Assembly: GCA_937136425.1 (NCBI GenBank)
Contig: CAKZON010000110.1
Span: 85,466-149,465 of the forward strand
Source: an uncultured Crocinitomix sp.
Lineage (GTDB): Bacteria; Bacteroidota; Bacteroidia; Flavobacteriales_D; Crocinitomicaceae
Direction: 5' to 3'
DNA length: 64,000 nucleotides
A program made the position numbers and the translations under genes. The notes under the pieces were generated by a model, which saw only the letters and a list, made by a program, of their open reading frames with translations, ran no database searches and was not told the DNA's origin. Shown here piece after piece: positions 15,901 to 24,475 of this stretch (position 1 is the first letter of the stretch; every line of letters begins with the position of its first letter).

Positions 15901-17685
15901 ATGAGCGCCATTACATCACCACAAGAAGAAAAATCATTGTTTGGACATCCAATGGGATTGTACGTTTTATTTTTCACCGAAATGTGGGAGCGTTTCAGTT
16001 ATTATGGGATGCGTGGCTTATTAATTCTTTATATAGCCACATCTGCAACAGCAAATGATCCAGGACTAGGTTGGACAACTAAAGATGCTATTTGGATTTA
16101 TGGTTGGTATACCATGTTAGTGTATGTTATGGCCATTCCGGGAGGTATTATTGCAGACAAATGGCTGGGACAGAAAAAAACCGTTATGGTTGGGGGAATC
16201 CTGTTATGTGCCGGCCATGGTATTTTGGCCATCCCAACTAAAGCAGCATTTTTTACCGGTTTAGCTTTAATTATATTGGGAGTTGGTTGCCTTAAACCTA
16301 ATATTTCAACCATGGTTGGTGGACTATACAAACCTGGTGACATTCGCAGAGACAAAGGATTTACTATTTTTTATATTGGAATTAATATTGGAGCTTTTTT
16401 AGCTGGAATTATTGTTGGAATTGTTGCTTCCAAATACGGATGGCACTATGGATTTGGATTAGCAGGTATTGGAATGGCTTTAGGACAAGTGGTTTATATC
16501 ATGGGACAAAAGCACCTAAAACATGTTGGAAACTTTATTGGTAAATCTGAAGACCCAGAAGTTATTGCAGCAGCCAAAAAACCACTCACAAAAATCGAAA
16601 AAGATCGAGTTATCGTTCTTCTTTTATCTTTCTTAATTATTATCGTGTTTTGGGCTGCTTTCGAGCAAGCTGGAGGATTAATGAACTTATACACAGATGT
16701 AAAGGTTAATAGATTCTTAGGTAGTTGGGAAGTTCCTGCTGCTGTATTCCAAAGTTTAAATGCTGGTTACATCATTATTTTCGGAACATCAATTGCTGGA
16801 TTTTGGGTTTGGTGGAGACGTAAAGGACGCGAAGCATCTTCTTTATTCAAAATGGCTGTAGGAACTATAATTATGGGGATTGGCTTTGTATTTATGATGT
16901 TTGCCTCTAAAGAAGCTTCTTCTGAAAACTTCGGACAAGCAGCAATGGTATGGATCTTTTTAGCTTACTTATTCCATACTATTGGTGAACTTTGTACCTC
17001 TCCAGTTTCATTGTCGTTTATTACAAAATTGGCACCATTAAAATATGCGTCAATAATGATGGGTATTTATTTTGCAGCCACAGGATTCGGAAATAAACTT
17101 GCTGGATTGATTGGGGAATCTTCTCAAATAGAAGCACATGAAGGGGTTTTATTATCTGGAATTGATGAAATGAACACCTACACCGGTTTGATCGACATTG
17201 TTATTGACAAGGATACTATTTCTGACTATCCAATCCTTCACGATAAAAATATTGAATTCAGATCGGACGTATATCTTAATGACGGTGCTCCGGTTTTTAT
17301 TGAACACGAAGGGACAGGGAATTTAGGTGAATTATTTGAATTAAATAGTGAAAGTCGCACTGCTTTAATTGCAGAACTTCAAGATTATGAAGCCTCTGCA
17401 GATAACCCAATGCATGCAAAACTTCTTTTTGAAAAGGATGAAGAAGCCGTAAAAGTAGAAGCAAACAAAGGGGATGGAAAGGATTATTCAATGTCATTTG
17501 TACTGGAAGAAACTCAAAATAAACAAGAGTATAAAACGTTCATGTTTATCACAATATTTACGGTTGCATTTGGTTTACTACTTATTTTATTCTTGAAAAA
17601 GCTGAAAAAGTTAACCCATGGAGCAGAAGATAACGAAGGAACAATGCACGAAGAGACGGAAGGTTTTGAATTAGCAGACAATTAA
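15901..17685 (+). CDS. POT (PTR2) family proton-coupled peptide transporter, enlarged
   Basis: A 594-residue inner-membrane transporter of the proton-dependent oligopeptide family. It has the E-x-x-E-R-F proton-coupling motif (TEMWERFSYYGMR, about residues 26-38), the DKWLGQKKT loop and the PTR signature near FYIGINIGAFLAG (about 157). Unlike the usual protein of about 500 residues, it has an insertion of roughly 135 residues (about 405-542) before the last helix; the insertion is acidic and soluble-looking. A second POT gene follows after 33 nt in the same direction, so the two probably share a transcript. The substrate is expected to be di- and tripeptides. Confidence 0.93.
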   Translation: MSAITSPQEEKSLFGHPMGLYVLFFTEMWERFSYYGMRGLLILYIATSATANDPGLGWTTKDAIWIYGWYTMLVYVMAIPGGIIADKWLGQKKTVMVGGILLCAGHGILAIPTKAAFFTGLALIILGVGCLKPNISTMVGGLYKPGDIRRDKGFTIFYIGINIGAFLAGIIVGIVASKYGWHYGFGLAGIGMALGQVVYIMGQKHLKHVGNFIGKSEDPEVIAAAKKPLTKIEKDRVIVLLLSFLIIIVFWAAFEQAGGLMNLYTDVKVNRFLGSWEVPAAVFQSLNAGYIIIFGTSIAGFWVWWRRKGREASSLFKMAVGTIIMGIGFVFMMFASKEASSENFGQAAMVWIFLAYLFHTIGELCTSPVSLSFITKLAPLKYASIMMGIYFAATGFGNKLAGLIGESSQIEAHEGVLLSGIDEMNTYTGLIDIVIDKDTISDYPILHDKNIEFRSDVYLNDGAPVFIEHEGTGNLGELFELNSESRTALIAELQDYEASADNPMHAKLLFEKDEEAVKVEANKGDGKDYSMSFVLEETQNKQEYKTFMFITIFTVAFGLLLILFLKKLKKLTHGAEDNEGTMHEETEGFELADN

Positions 17686-17718
17686 AATTTAAACACGAAA
17701 AAATAGAAATATCTGAAT

Positions 17719-20058
17719 ATGCAAGGAACAGAAAATGAAACACAAGACTTTTTTAAATCGAAAGTTTTAGGCCATCCATCTGGATTATTTGTTTTGTTTT
17801 TCACAGAAATGTGGGAACGATTTTCGTATTATGGAATGCGAGCATTATTGGTTTTATTCCTCATTAGTGCCTTTGGGCTCGGAGGCTGGGATTGGCCACG
17901 TGAAAATGCTTTAGCACTTTATGGAACCTATACTGCATTAGTTTATATTACTCCTATTTTGGGAGGTTTTATTGCTGATAAGTATATGGGATATCGCCGA
18001 GCAGTTGTGGTTGGTGCTTTAATTATGACATTAGGCCATGCTTCAATGGCTATTGAAACGCATAGCATATTTCTTTACATTGGTATTGGATTGTTGATTG
18101 TTGGTAACGGTTTCTTTAAACCAAACATGACTTCAATTATATCTCACATGTACAAAGATGTACCAGAAAAGAAAGATGGTGCATATACCATCTTTTATAT
18201 GGGAGTTAACGCAGGAGCCTTTTTAGGTATTCTATTATGCGGTTATATTGGAGAAAAAGTTGGTTGGAGTTACGGATTTGGATTAGCAGGGATTTTCATG
18301 CTATTAGGAATGCTACAATTTCAATTGAGCCAAAAAATATTTGGAAAAATTGGTTTAAAACCGAACAAGTCTGATGACAATAACGAAACTAGTAAATTAG
18401 AGTTTGAAGGAGACCGTTTAAACCCTTTCACAACTTTAGACAAAGTATTGGTTATTATTAGTGCCTTCATTGGTATTACTTGGGTTTTAAATGATCCTAT
18501 CTCGAAAATTGGAGGCAGTAATATGCTAGAATTTGGAGAGATTGATTACTCAAACCACTATATTTTGGTTGGATTATGTACTTTCTTTATTCTATTAATA
18601 TCAAGAATTTTACGCTACCCAAAAATTACCAGAGACAGAATGTTGGCCATTGTATTCTTTGCCATAATGACTGTAATTTTCTGGATGTGCTTTGAGCAAG
18701 CCGGAGGATCTATGACAATTTTTGCAAGTGACTATACTAACCGTGTAATGACGGGTGGATATTACACCACTTATGTAGTTGTTAATATTATCATTACTGT
18801 TGTTCCCGTTGCTATTATTACTTGGGTTTTAATAAAACTATTCAAACAAACCTTTGCTAAATACAAATCAGGAAACCTTATTTTAGGATTTAGTTTTGTA
18901 ATTATTTGGGGAATCATTTTCTGGATGATCCAACGTGATTTGAAATCATCTTCTTACGTTGCTTCTTATACAGCTATTGAAACTGCAGTAACACCAGATC
19001 AATACAACACACACCCTGATCGTTATGATACTTTCAAGGGAATGATTACTGGAGATGCAACTTTCGCAAGTGGTGAAGAAGAAGTGAATATTGATAGTGT
19101 TATGTACAATGGAACAGCAATTGTACACGCCCACTCTAGTGCTGAGAAAAAATCAGTTCGTACTGCGGAGCAAAAAGACAACGACTCCCTCTATTTCGAA
19201 GCGATTGTAGGAATTACAAACCCTGAAGAGGCTACTGTATACTTTCATGAAAAGAAAGATGTTAAAACAGCTCCTTTATCTAGCTTAACATTTGAAACAG
19301 TTATTACTGAAGAAACTGTGGTTGTTCCAGGTGAAAAAATCATTGATAAAACAGTAACGGTTATCGAACCAGTTGAAATGGTAGTGAGCGATAAACTGAA
19401 CTTATTAGATATGGATAAGAGAGGTAAAATTCGTTACCTGTATCCTGAAGTAGAGAAAAATGTAAGAGAATCTGCTGCTGAAAATGATCAAGACACATTC
19501 ATTATTCCTGCAACAATTTCTAAAATTAAGGATAATGAAGTTGAAATTCCTGCAACTTGGTTCTTAATATTGAACTCTTTATTCATTATTATGTTTGCTC
19601 CAATGTTCTCAAAATGGTGGGAAAGCAAATACAACCCAAGTGCTAGTTCTAAATATGGACTAGGATTAATTTTATTAGGAATTGGATTTGGTGCATTGGC
19701 ATTCGGATCAACTGGAATTGAGCCTGGAGCTAAAACAGCGTCAGTAAGTATGATTTGGTTAATCTTAGCCTACTTATTCCATACTTTAGGTGAGCTTTGC
19801 TTGTCACCAGTTGCACTTTCATACGTAAGTAAGTTAGTACCTGGACGAATGATTGCAATGATGTTCGGAGTTTGGTACATTGCTGTTGCAATTGGTAACA
19901 AATTAGCAGGTTTATTAGGTGGACAAATTGATCAGATTACTGAAGAGTATGATATGACTACTTTCTTCCTAATTTTTACAATTGTCCCTGTTATTTTAGG
20001 ATTAATTGGAGTTGCTTTAACTAAAGTGATTAAGAAATTAATGCATGGTGTAACTTGA
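17719..20058 (+). CDS. POT (PTR2) family proton-coupled peptide transporter, strongly enlarged
   Basis: A 779-residue paralog of the preceding gene, with the same N-terminal E-x-x-E-R-F motif (TEMWERFSYYGMR) and PTR signature (FYMGVNAGAFLGILLCG). Its insertion is larger (about 200 residues, 408-610) and lies at a different place: after the helix ending FWMIQRDLK and before the helix ATWFLILNSLFIIMF. The insertion is rich in Glu, Thr and Val, has no Cys and looks beta-structured. What these soluble domains do is unknown; peptide capture or interaction with a peptidase is possible. A strong terminator follows at 20081. Confidence 0.93.
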   Translation: MQGTENETQDFFKSKVLGHPSGLFVLFFTEMWERFSYYGMRALLVLFLISAFGLGGWDWPRENALALYGTYTALVYITPILGGFIADKYMGYRRAVVVGALIMTLGHASMAIETHSIFLYIGIGLLIVGNGFFKPNMTSIISHMYKDVPEKKDGAYTIFYMGVNAGAFLGILLCGYIGEKVGWSYGFGLAGIFMLLGMLQFQLSQKIFGKIGLKPNKSDDNNETSKLEFEGDRLNPFTTLDKVLVIISAFIGITWVLNDPISKIGGSNMLEFGEIDYSNHYILVGLCTFFILLISRILRYPKITRDRMLAIVFFAIMTVIFWMCFEQAGGSMTIFASDYTNRVMTGGYYTTYVVVNIIITVVPVAIITWVLIKLFKQTFAKYKSGNLILGFSFVIIWGIIFWMIQRDLKSSSYVASYTAIETAVTPDQYNTHPDRYDTFKGMITGDATFASGEEEVNIDSVMYNGTAIVHAHSSAEKKSVRTAEQKDNDSLYFEAIVGITNPEEATVYFHEKKDVKTAPLSSLTFETVITEETVVVPGEKIIDKTVTVIEPVEMVVSDKLNLLDMDKRGKIRYLYPEVEKNVRESAAENDQDTFIIPATISKIKDNEVEIPATWFLILNSLFIIMFAPMFSKWWESKYNPSASSKYGLGLILLGIGFGALAFGSTGIEPGAKTASVSMIWLILAYLFHTLGELCLSPVALSYVSKLVPGRMIAMMFGVWYIAVAIGNKLAGLLGGQIDQITEEYDMTTFFLIFTIVPVILGLIGVALTKVIKKLMHGVT

Positions 20059-20080
20059 TACCTTGCAAACAATAATAATA

Positions 20081-20113
20081 AAACGCCCGTTCAAATAATG
20101 AACGGGCGTTTTT
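20081..20113 (+). terminator. Strong rho-independent terminator after the POT operon
   Basis: A 12-bp perfect stem (20081-20092 with 20100-20111), a 7-nt loop and a T-tract lie 23 nt after the stop of the second POT gene. Confidence 0.92.
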
Positions 20114-20337
20114 ACTTTTAAATGATTCATTTTAACGTATTGAAAGCCCCACTACAACATTATCTTAAGACTAGATTAATTCCCTTTTGAAAAGTCTATG
20201 ATGTAAATTCTTTTAACAATCCCTAATCTTCCTTTCTCTAGTATTCAATAAGCAAGTTAGTTAGTTAGTTAGTTAGTTAGATGCGCACAAGCACTTCACT
20301 AATCCAACAATTGATGAGTATAACTAAGATATATGGC
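20114..20337. other. Intergenic spacer between two terminators
   Basis: Together with the flanking terminators this fills the 336-nt gap between convergent genes. It has no reading frame or RNA fold that I can support; apart from the tetranucleotide repeat at 20256-20280, I see nothing in it. Confidence 0.5.
20256..20280. repeat. Tetranucleotide repeat (GTTA)6
   Basis: Six perfect GTTA units plus one base form a simple sequence repeat. It lies between two convergent terminators, where a change in repeat number would not be expected to alter either gene. Confidence 0.9.
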
Positions 20338-20372
20338 AAAAAAAATTCCCTGTTAGTTTGACTAACAGGGAA
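20338..20372 (-). terminator. Rho-independent terminator of the T9SS M1 peptidase gene
   Basis: An 11-bp perfect stem (20346-20356 with 20362-20372) and a 5-nt loop are followed on the minus strand by eight T residues (the A run at 20338-20345). It sits 23 nt after the gene's stop. Confidence 0.92.
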
Positions 20373-20394
20373 TCATCAAATAATTATTTATCGC

Positions 20395-22341
20395 TTACTG
20401 CTTTGTAAAAGAAGTTTGCCCTCCGTTAATTTTTAAAACATATTGACCAGGGCTTAATGCAGCAACATCAATTTTATTTGAAGATGTCAACTCTCCATTT
20501 AATACGTTACGTCCAATGGCATCATAGATAACATATGTTCCATTTTCAAAACCATTTTTAATGATTAATTGATCTGCCGTTGGATTTGGATACACCTCAA
20601 TATTAACACTGCTCTCCACAATATTTACAAGGTTATTATTTTCCTCGGCTCCACCATCTTGGTTAATGATCCAGTTTCTTGAATCAATTGCAACACTTTC
20701 TACTTCTCCTTCAAAAGGAAATGAATGATAAGATGCTTCACCGTCAACATCTGTCAATCTCAACGTTGTATAATCACCGGCATCATCCAATACTCTAATC
20801 TCTAAATCATTTGTAAAGAAAGGTGTCACACCTTCCATTGAAACCTCTTGCTCTAATAATACGATTAACTCACCATCTACTAAAGTGTATTCAACATGAT
20901 ATGTAGGAAATCCTTCGCCGTAATACCATTCATTAAAAAATGCCGTAAAATCTTTACCTGTAATTGTCTCTGCAATTTCTTTAAAATCTATAGTACGCGC
21001 TGTTCCATCACCATAGGTAGATTGGTACGTTTGCAAGATCTCAAAAAACTGATCATCATTATCTATTAAAAAGCGCAATGTATGTACAATTGCGGCACCT
21101 TTATCATAAGTCAATCTTCCACTAAAGATACGTCCAACATTCAACGAATCTTCTACCCAAACTGCACCACCATTCTCACTCATTATATTGAAGTGGCGTC
21201 CTCCCATTGAACTAACTTCCTCTCCTGGATAATATACAGCAAGCATCAATTCTTCGGAATAAGAAGCAAATCCCTCATTTAACCATATATCCGACCAAGA
21301 TGCACAAGTTACATTATCTCCAAACCATTGATGCCCTAATTCGTGCGCTGTTAAACCTGGAGTAAAATATCCTTGCGTTGTCATGGTTTGATGCTCCATA
21401 CCACCGCTTAACGGTGCCATACAGTGTCCATATTTTTCATTTGCGAAAGGATAAAGTCCATAAAGATCTGAATACAGCTCTATAAAATCTACTGTTTCGT
21501 TGATATCTGCTTCAAAATAAGGTAAACAAGCCGGATTATCATAAATGAAATTTTGAATCATAATAGGCTCTGCAGCACCATCAGGCTCTGCATAAACAGT
21601 ATACTCTACATATTCAGCAACAGCAATAGAAATTAAGTAATAATCAATTGGATAATAAGTCTTCCACTCATACCTTTTTTTATCAGGAGCAACATCTACA
21701 ACGGCTGTTAACAAACCATTTGATCCTGCCATATTACTTTCATTTGTGGTTACAAAAGTATATACTGAATCTATTTTATCTGTTAAAGATTGTTTACATG
21801 GAAACCATTCATAAGCAGCGAAGGGCTCACTTAAACTCCACGTTGCTTGATTCCCCCAAGATGGAGACGAACCATTATTCATCCCTCCATTGCCAAGTGG
21901 TCCTCCACCTGTTGGAGGGCTTCCTTCATAAATTACTTCAATAAAAAAGTGATCTCCTTCTTCATAATCTACAGGAACAATAACTGCAGATTCATCACGA
22001 CTAAATGGTATTGCAGTTGTACCATTTAATAAAATATCATCAATCCATAAATCATCCCATAATTCAAACAATAATGTGTCTAAAACTGGAGACAATACCT
22101 CTACGTGCATTTGAACAGCACCATCAACATAAGTAGAAGTGCGCTCTATATTTAGATCTAACTTGTAAAAATGTACGTTGTATTTTTCAGTTAAATCAAT
22201 ATAGTGGTCGCTCAACCGGTCAGATCTCATGTCTGAATGGTGATGCGATTTTAACCTAGAACAATCATGCCCGCTTTGAGAATGCGCCATAATTGAGCAA
22301 AATCCGAACGTTAAAGCGGATATAACTAATTTCAATTTCAT
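20395..22341 (-). CDS. M1 family peptidase with T9SS type A sorting domain
   Basis: A 648-residue secreted zinc peptidase. A signal peptide (ending IMAHSQ) and a His-rich stretch (KSHHHSDMR) open the protein. The catalytic region has GGMEHQTM and HELGHQWFGD (about residue 330) with WLNEGFASY downstream, the M1 HExxH-x18-E site. From about residue 575, VEVYPNP-type sequence (NIEVYPNPTADQ) through YVLKINGG forms a C-terminal T9SS type A sorting domain, so the enzyme should be exported across the outer membrane and cleaved or anchored at the surface. It lies close to POT transporters and another M1 enzyme, consistent with extracellular peptide use. A TATCTTTA near-match to the -7 box lies at 22357-22364. 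Confidence 0.93.
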   Translation of the reverse strand: MKLKLVISALTFGFCSIMAHSQSGHDCSRLKSHHHSDMRSDRLSDHYIDLTEKYNVHFYKLDLNIERTSTYVDGAVQMHVEVLSPVLDTLLFELWDDLWIDDILLNGTTAIPFSRDESAVIVPVDYEEGDHFFIEVIYEGSPPTGGGPLGNGGMNNGSSPSWGNQATWSLSEPFAAYEWFPCKQSLTDKIDSVYTFVTTNESNMAGSNGLLTAVVDVAPDKKRYEWKTYYPIDYYLISIAVAEYVEYTVYAEPDGAAEPIMIQNFIYDNPACLPYFEADINETVDFIELYSDLYGLYPFANEKYGHCMAPLSGGMEHQTMTTQGYFTPGLTAHELGHQWFGDNVTCASWSDIWLNEGFASYSEELMLAVYYPGEEVSSMGGRHFNIMSENGGAVWVEDSLNVGRIFSGRLTYDKGAAIVHTLRFLIDNDDQFFEILQTYQSTYGDGTARTIDFKEIAETITGKDFTAFFNEWYYGEGFPTYHVEYTLVDGELIVLLEQEVSMEGVTPFFTNDLEIRVLDDAGDYTTLRLTDVDGEASYHSFPFEGEVESVAIDSRNWIINQDGGAEENNNLVNIVESSVNIEVYPNPTADQLIIKNGFENGTYVIYDAIGRNVLNGELTSSNKIDVAALSPGQYVLKINGGQTSFTKQ

Positions 22342-22439
22342 GGAAAGTGTTTTCTATAAAGATAAAGAAAACAAATTGATATAAAATTAAAACTGAAGAC
22401 GGTTGACTAAAGAGGGCCGTTTAGTGATTTAAAGGCAGC

Positions 22440-23450
22440 TTATAAAAACCGCTCTTTTGAAATATCTAACCAAGAGAGAATAGAATTGCAAAATATATTC
22501 TCTACATCTGTTTTTGAGATATCACTCTCCTCAATAAACTTACCAATCTCTAAATCTCCTAATGGGAAAGGATAATCTGTACCTAAACAAACCTTATTAG
22601 AACCTTGAATTTTTAAAATGTATTTCAATAAATCAATATCATGTGTAATACAATCTGTCCAAAACTTGCCCAAATATTCTCGCGGATTTACGTTGTTATC
22701 AACAGCAACTAAGTCTGGTCGGCAATTAAACCCATGCTCAATTCGACCTATTGTAGGAATAAACGATCCTCCAGCATGAGAAGCTAGCACTCTTAAATTT
22801 GGTAATTTTTCTAAAACTCCACCAAAAATTAATGAAGCCATTGCTCTTGATGTTTCAGCTGGCATACCCACCAACCAAGGCAACCAATATTTTTCCATGC
22901 TATCAAACCCCATCATTTCCCATGGGTGAATCATAATTGCAATTCCTAATTCTTGACAAGCTTCAAAAATTGGAAAAAACTGTGGATCGCTTAAATTTTT
23001 ATCATTGATATTAGAACCTATTTGAATTCCATCAATTTTAAGTTCATTTTTCAATCGGTGTAATTCCTGAATAGCAAGATCTGTATCCTGCATAGGAATT
23101 GTCCCTAATCCAACATAGTTCTTTGGATAACGCACCTGCAGATCTGCGATATGATCATTTAAAAATCGACTTAACTCTAAAGTGTCTTTACCTTTTGCCC
23201 AGTACGAAAACATAACAGGAACTGTACAAACAACCTGCACTTGCGTGTTAAACTTCTCATAATCAACCATACGCACATCAGCGTCCCAACAATTCTCTTC
23301 AATTGTTCGAAAATAGGCGTTACCTTTCATCATGTCAGCTAAGCCCGGCTTTTGCTGTTTTAACCAAATAAAATCGCCATATCCAAATTTTTCCGTCCAA
23401 TTTGGCATTTCTGGCGGAAGGATATGTGTATGCATGTCAATTTTTAACAT
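22440..23450 (-). CDS. 2-amino-3-carboxymuconate-6-semialdehyde decarboxylase (ACMSD)
   Basis: A 336-residue metal-dependent amidohydrolase-fold decarboxylase of the kynurenine (tryptophan breakdown) pathway, the same length as human ACMSD as I recall it. Very conserved blocks are visible: the DMHTH metal site at residues 5-9, STVPVMFSYWAK-like TVPVMFSYWAKGKD, KYWLPWLVGMPAETS, the HPWEM metal-ligand region, SHAGGSF and LGTDYPFPLGD with the catalytic Asp. The other kynurenine-pathway genes are not in the window. A full TAnnTTTG box lies 31 nt upstream. The alternative, a related gamma-resorcylate-type decarboxylase, is less likely given the ACMSD-specific blocks. Confidence 0.92.
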   Translation of the reverse strand: MLKIDMHTHILPPEMPNWTEKFGYGDFIWLKQQKPGLADMMKGNAYFRTIEENCWDADVRMVDYEKFNTQVQVVCTVPVMFSYWAKGKDTLELSRFLNDHIADLQVRYPKNYVGLGTIPMQDTDLAIQELHRLKNELKIDGIQIGSNINDKNLSDPQFFPIFEACQELGIAIMIHPWEMMGFDSMEKYWLPWLVGMPAETSRAMASLIFGGVLEKLPNLRVLASHAGGSFIPTIGRIEHGFNCRPDLVAVDNNVNPREYLGKFWTDCITHDIDLLKYILKIQGSNKVCLGTDYPFPLGDLEIGKFIEESDISKTDVENIFCNSILSWLDISKERFL

Positions 23451-23480
23451 AGACTTGTCTCAAGAAAATTAAGTGTCCTC

Positions 23481-23488
23481 CAAAGATA
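23481..23488 (-). promoter_or_regulatory. Candidate -7 box of the ACMSD gene
   Basis: The minus strand reads TATCTTTG, a full TAnnTTTG match, 31 nt before the ATG at 23450. It indicates that the gene has its own promoter and is not read only from the upstream gene. Confidence 0.45.
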
Positions 23489-23554
23489 GAATTAACTTTT
23501 AGGATGCGAAGAAATCAGTAGATAAAATTTAAAAATTCAGCGAATGCTTTTTAC

Positions 23555-24385
23555 TTATTTACGGCGGAGTTTAATAAACTTCTTCATTTTCTCATTTTCA
23601 ATAACCACAGACAGATTATAATGTGCAATTTTCCAAGTTCCGTTTACTTTTTTTAAAACACCACTCCCCCGACATTCTTCCATTTGTGTAGCCAAAGATT
23701 CCTCAAACCAAGCAATACTTTGATCTTCAGAGAAATACCAGTTACGCCAATTGGTTTTAAAGTCCCAGGTAGATTTCCGTTCAAAATATGGTTGGCAAAA
23801 ATCAGAAAAAGCAGACTTTGTCCAACGTTCTCCTGGGTCTGTTCCTAAGTAAATAAAATCATCTGCCATAAAATTGAAATAGGCGTCATAGTCAAACATT
23901 GCGACATCATTATGCCATTTATTTAAGTAAACATCCATAGATGACTTATCCTCCTTTTTGGAGAAACCATCAGTAAAATCAGAACTATAAACACTTTCTA
24001 TTTTTAACTCCCCTCCCCTTTTTGTTAAGCAAAAATGATCTAATCCGCTATGAGAATAACTCCCTTCAATATAGAATTCAAAATAAACATCCACATAGGC
24101 CAAGCCACTTTCAAATTCATACACCTTTAATTGATTAATTTCTTCAGAAAAATAATCGCTCTTAAACTTAGGACAGACTCCGAAAAACTCAGAGAGAGGT
24201 AAATCCCACACATCATTTTCTCCAACATGCTTTACACGACAATTGGGATGAAAATAATCGACCATATCAGTAGAATCTCCTTTATTTAATGCGCCATAAA
24301 ATGACCGCATCATTTCAGTTATATTCTCTGTTGAAAAACCAATTTGAACAATTATCAACACTCCTAATAGCAACAAATACCTCAT
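23555..24385 (-). CDS. Secreted protein with two tandem NTF2/SnoaL-like domains
   Basis: A protein of about 276 residues. ATG 24385 gives a signal peptide (MRYLLLLGVLIIVQIGFS); an in-frame TTG at 24421 is less likely. Two repeats of an NTF2-like fold seem present: one from ITEMMRSFYGALNKGDSTDMVDYFHPNCRV, and one from YLNKWHNDVAMFDYDAYFNFMADDFIYLG to GSGVLKKVNGTWKIAHYNLSV, the latter typical of SnoaL_3/DUF4440-like domains. Such domains often bind small hydrophobic ligands; the catalytic status is unknown. It is divergent from the M16 operon and shares a 90-nt promoter region with it. Confidence 0.65.
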   Translation of the reverse strand: MRYLLLLGVLIIVQIGFSTENITEMMRSFYGALNKGDSTDMVDYFHPNCRVKHVGENDVWDLPLSEFFGVCPKFKSDYFSEEINQLKVYEFESGLAYVDVYFEFYIEGSYSHSGLDHFCLTKRGGELKIESVYSSDFTDGFSKKEDKSSMDVYLNKWHNDVAMFDYDAYFNFMADDFIYLGTDPGERWTKSAFSDFCQPYFERKSTWDFKTNWRNWYFSEDQSIAWFEESLATQMEECRGSGVLKKVNGTWKIAHYNLSVVIENEKMKKFIKLRRK

Positions 24386-24418
24386 ACCATTTAACTTAAT
24401 TAACAACCAATTATCAAA

Positions 24419-24426
24419 CAAATCTA
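24419..24426 (-). promoter_or_regulatory. Candidate -7 box of the SnoaL-like gene
   Basis: The minus strand reads TAGATTTG, a full TAnnTTTG match, 34 nt before the ATG at 24385. It is back to back with the M16 promoter box. Confidence 0.35.
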
Positions 24427-24446
24427 AAATTATTACAAAACATCCC

Positions 24447-24454
24447 TATTTTTG
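24447..24454 (+). promoter_or_regulatory. Candidate -7 box of the M16 operon
   Basis: TATTTTTG is a full TAnnTTTG match lying 22 nt before the ATG at 24476. Confidence 0.4.
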
Positions 24455-24475
24455 TTATCGATAAAATTTAAAATT

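Noticed and set aside
20256..20280. GTTA repeat as a phase-variable switch or CRISPR-like element
   Set aside because: It lies between two convergent terminators, not in a promoter or coding region, and has no spacer structure.
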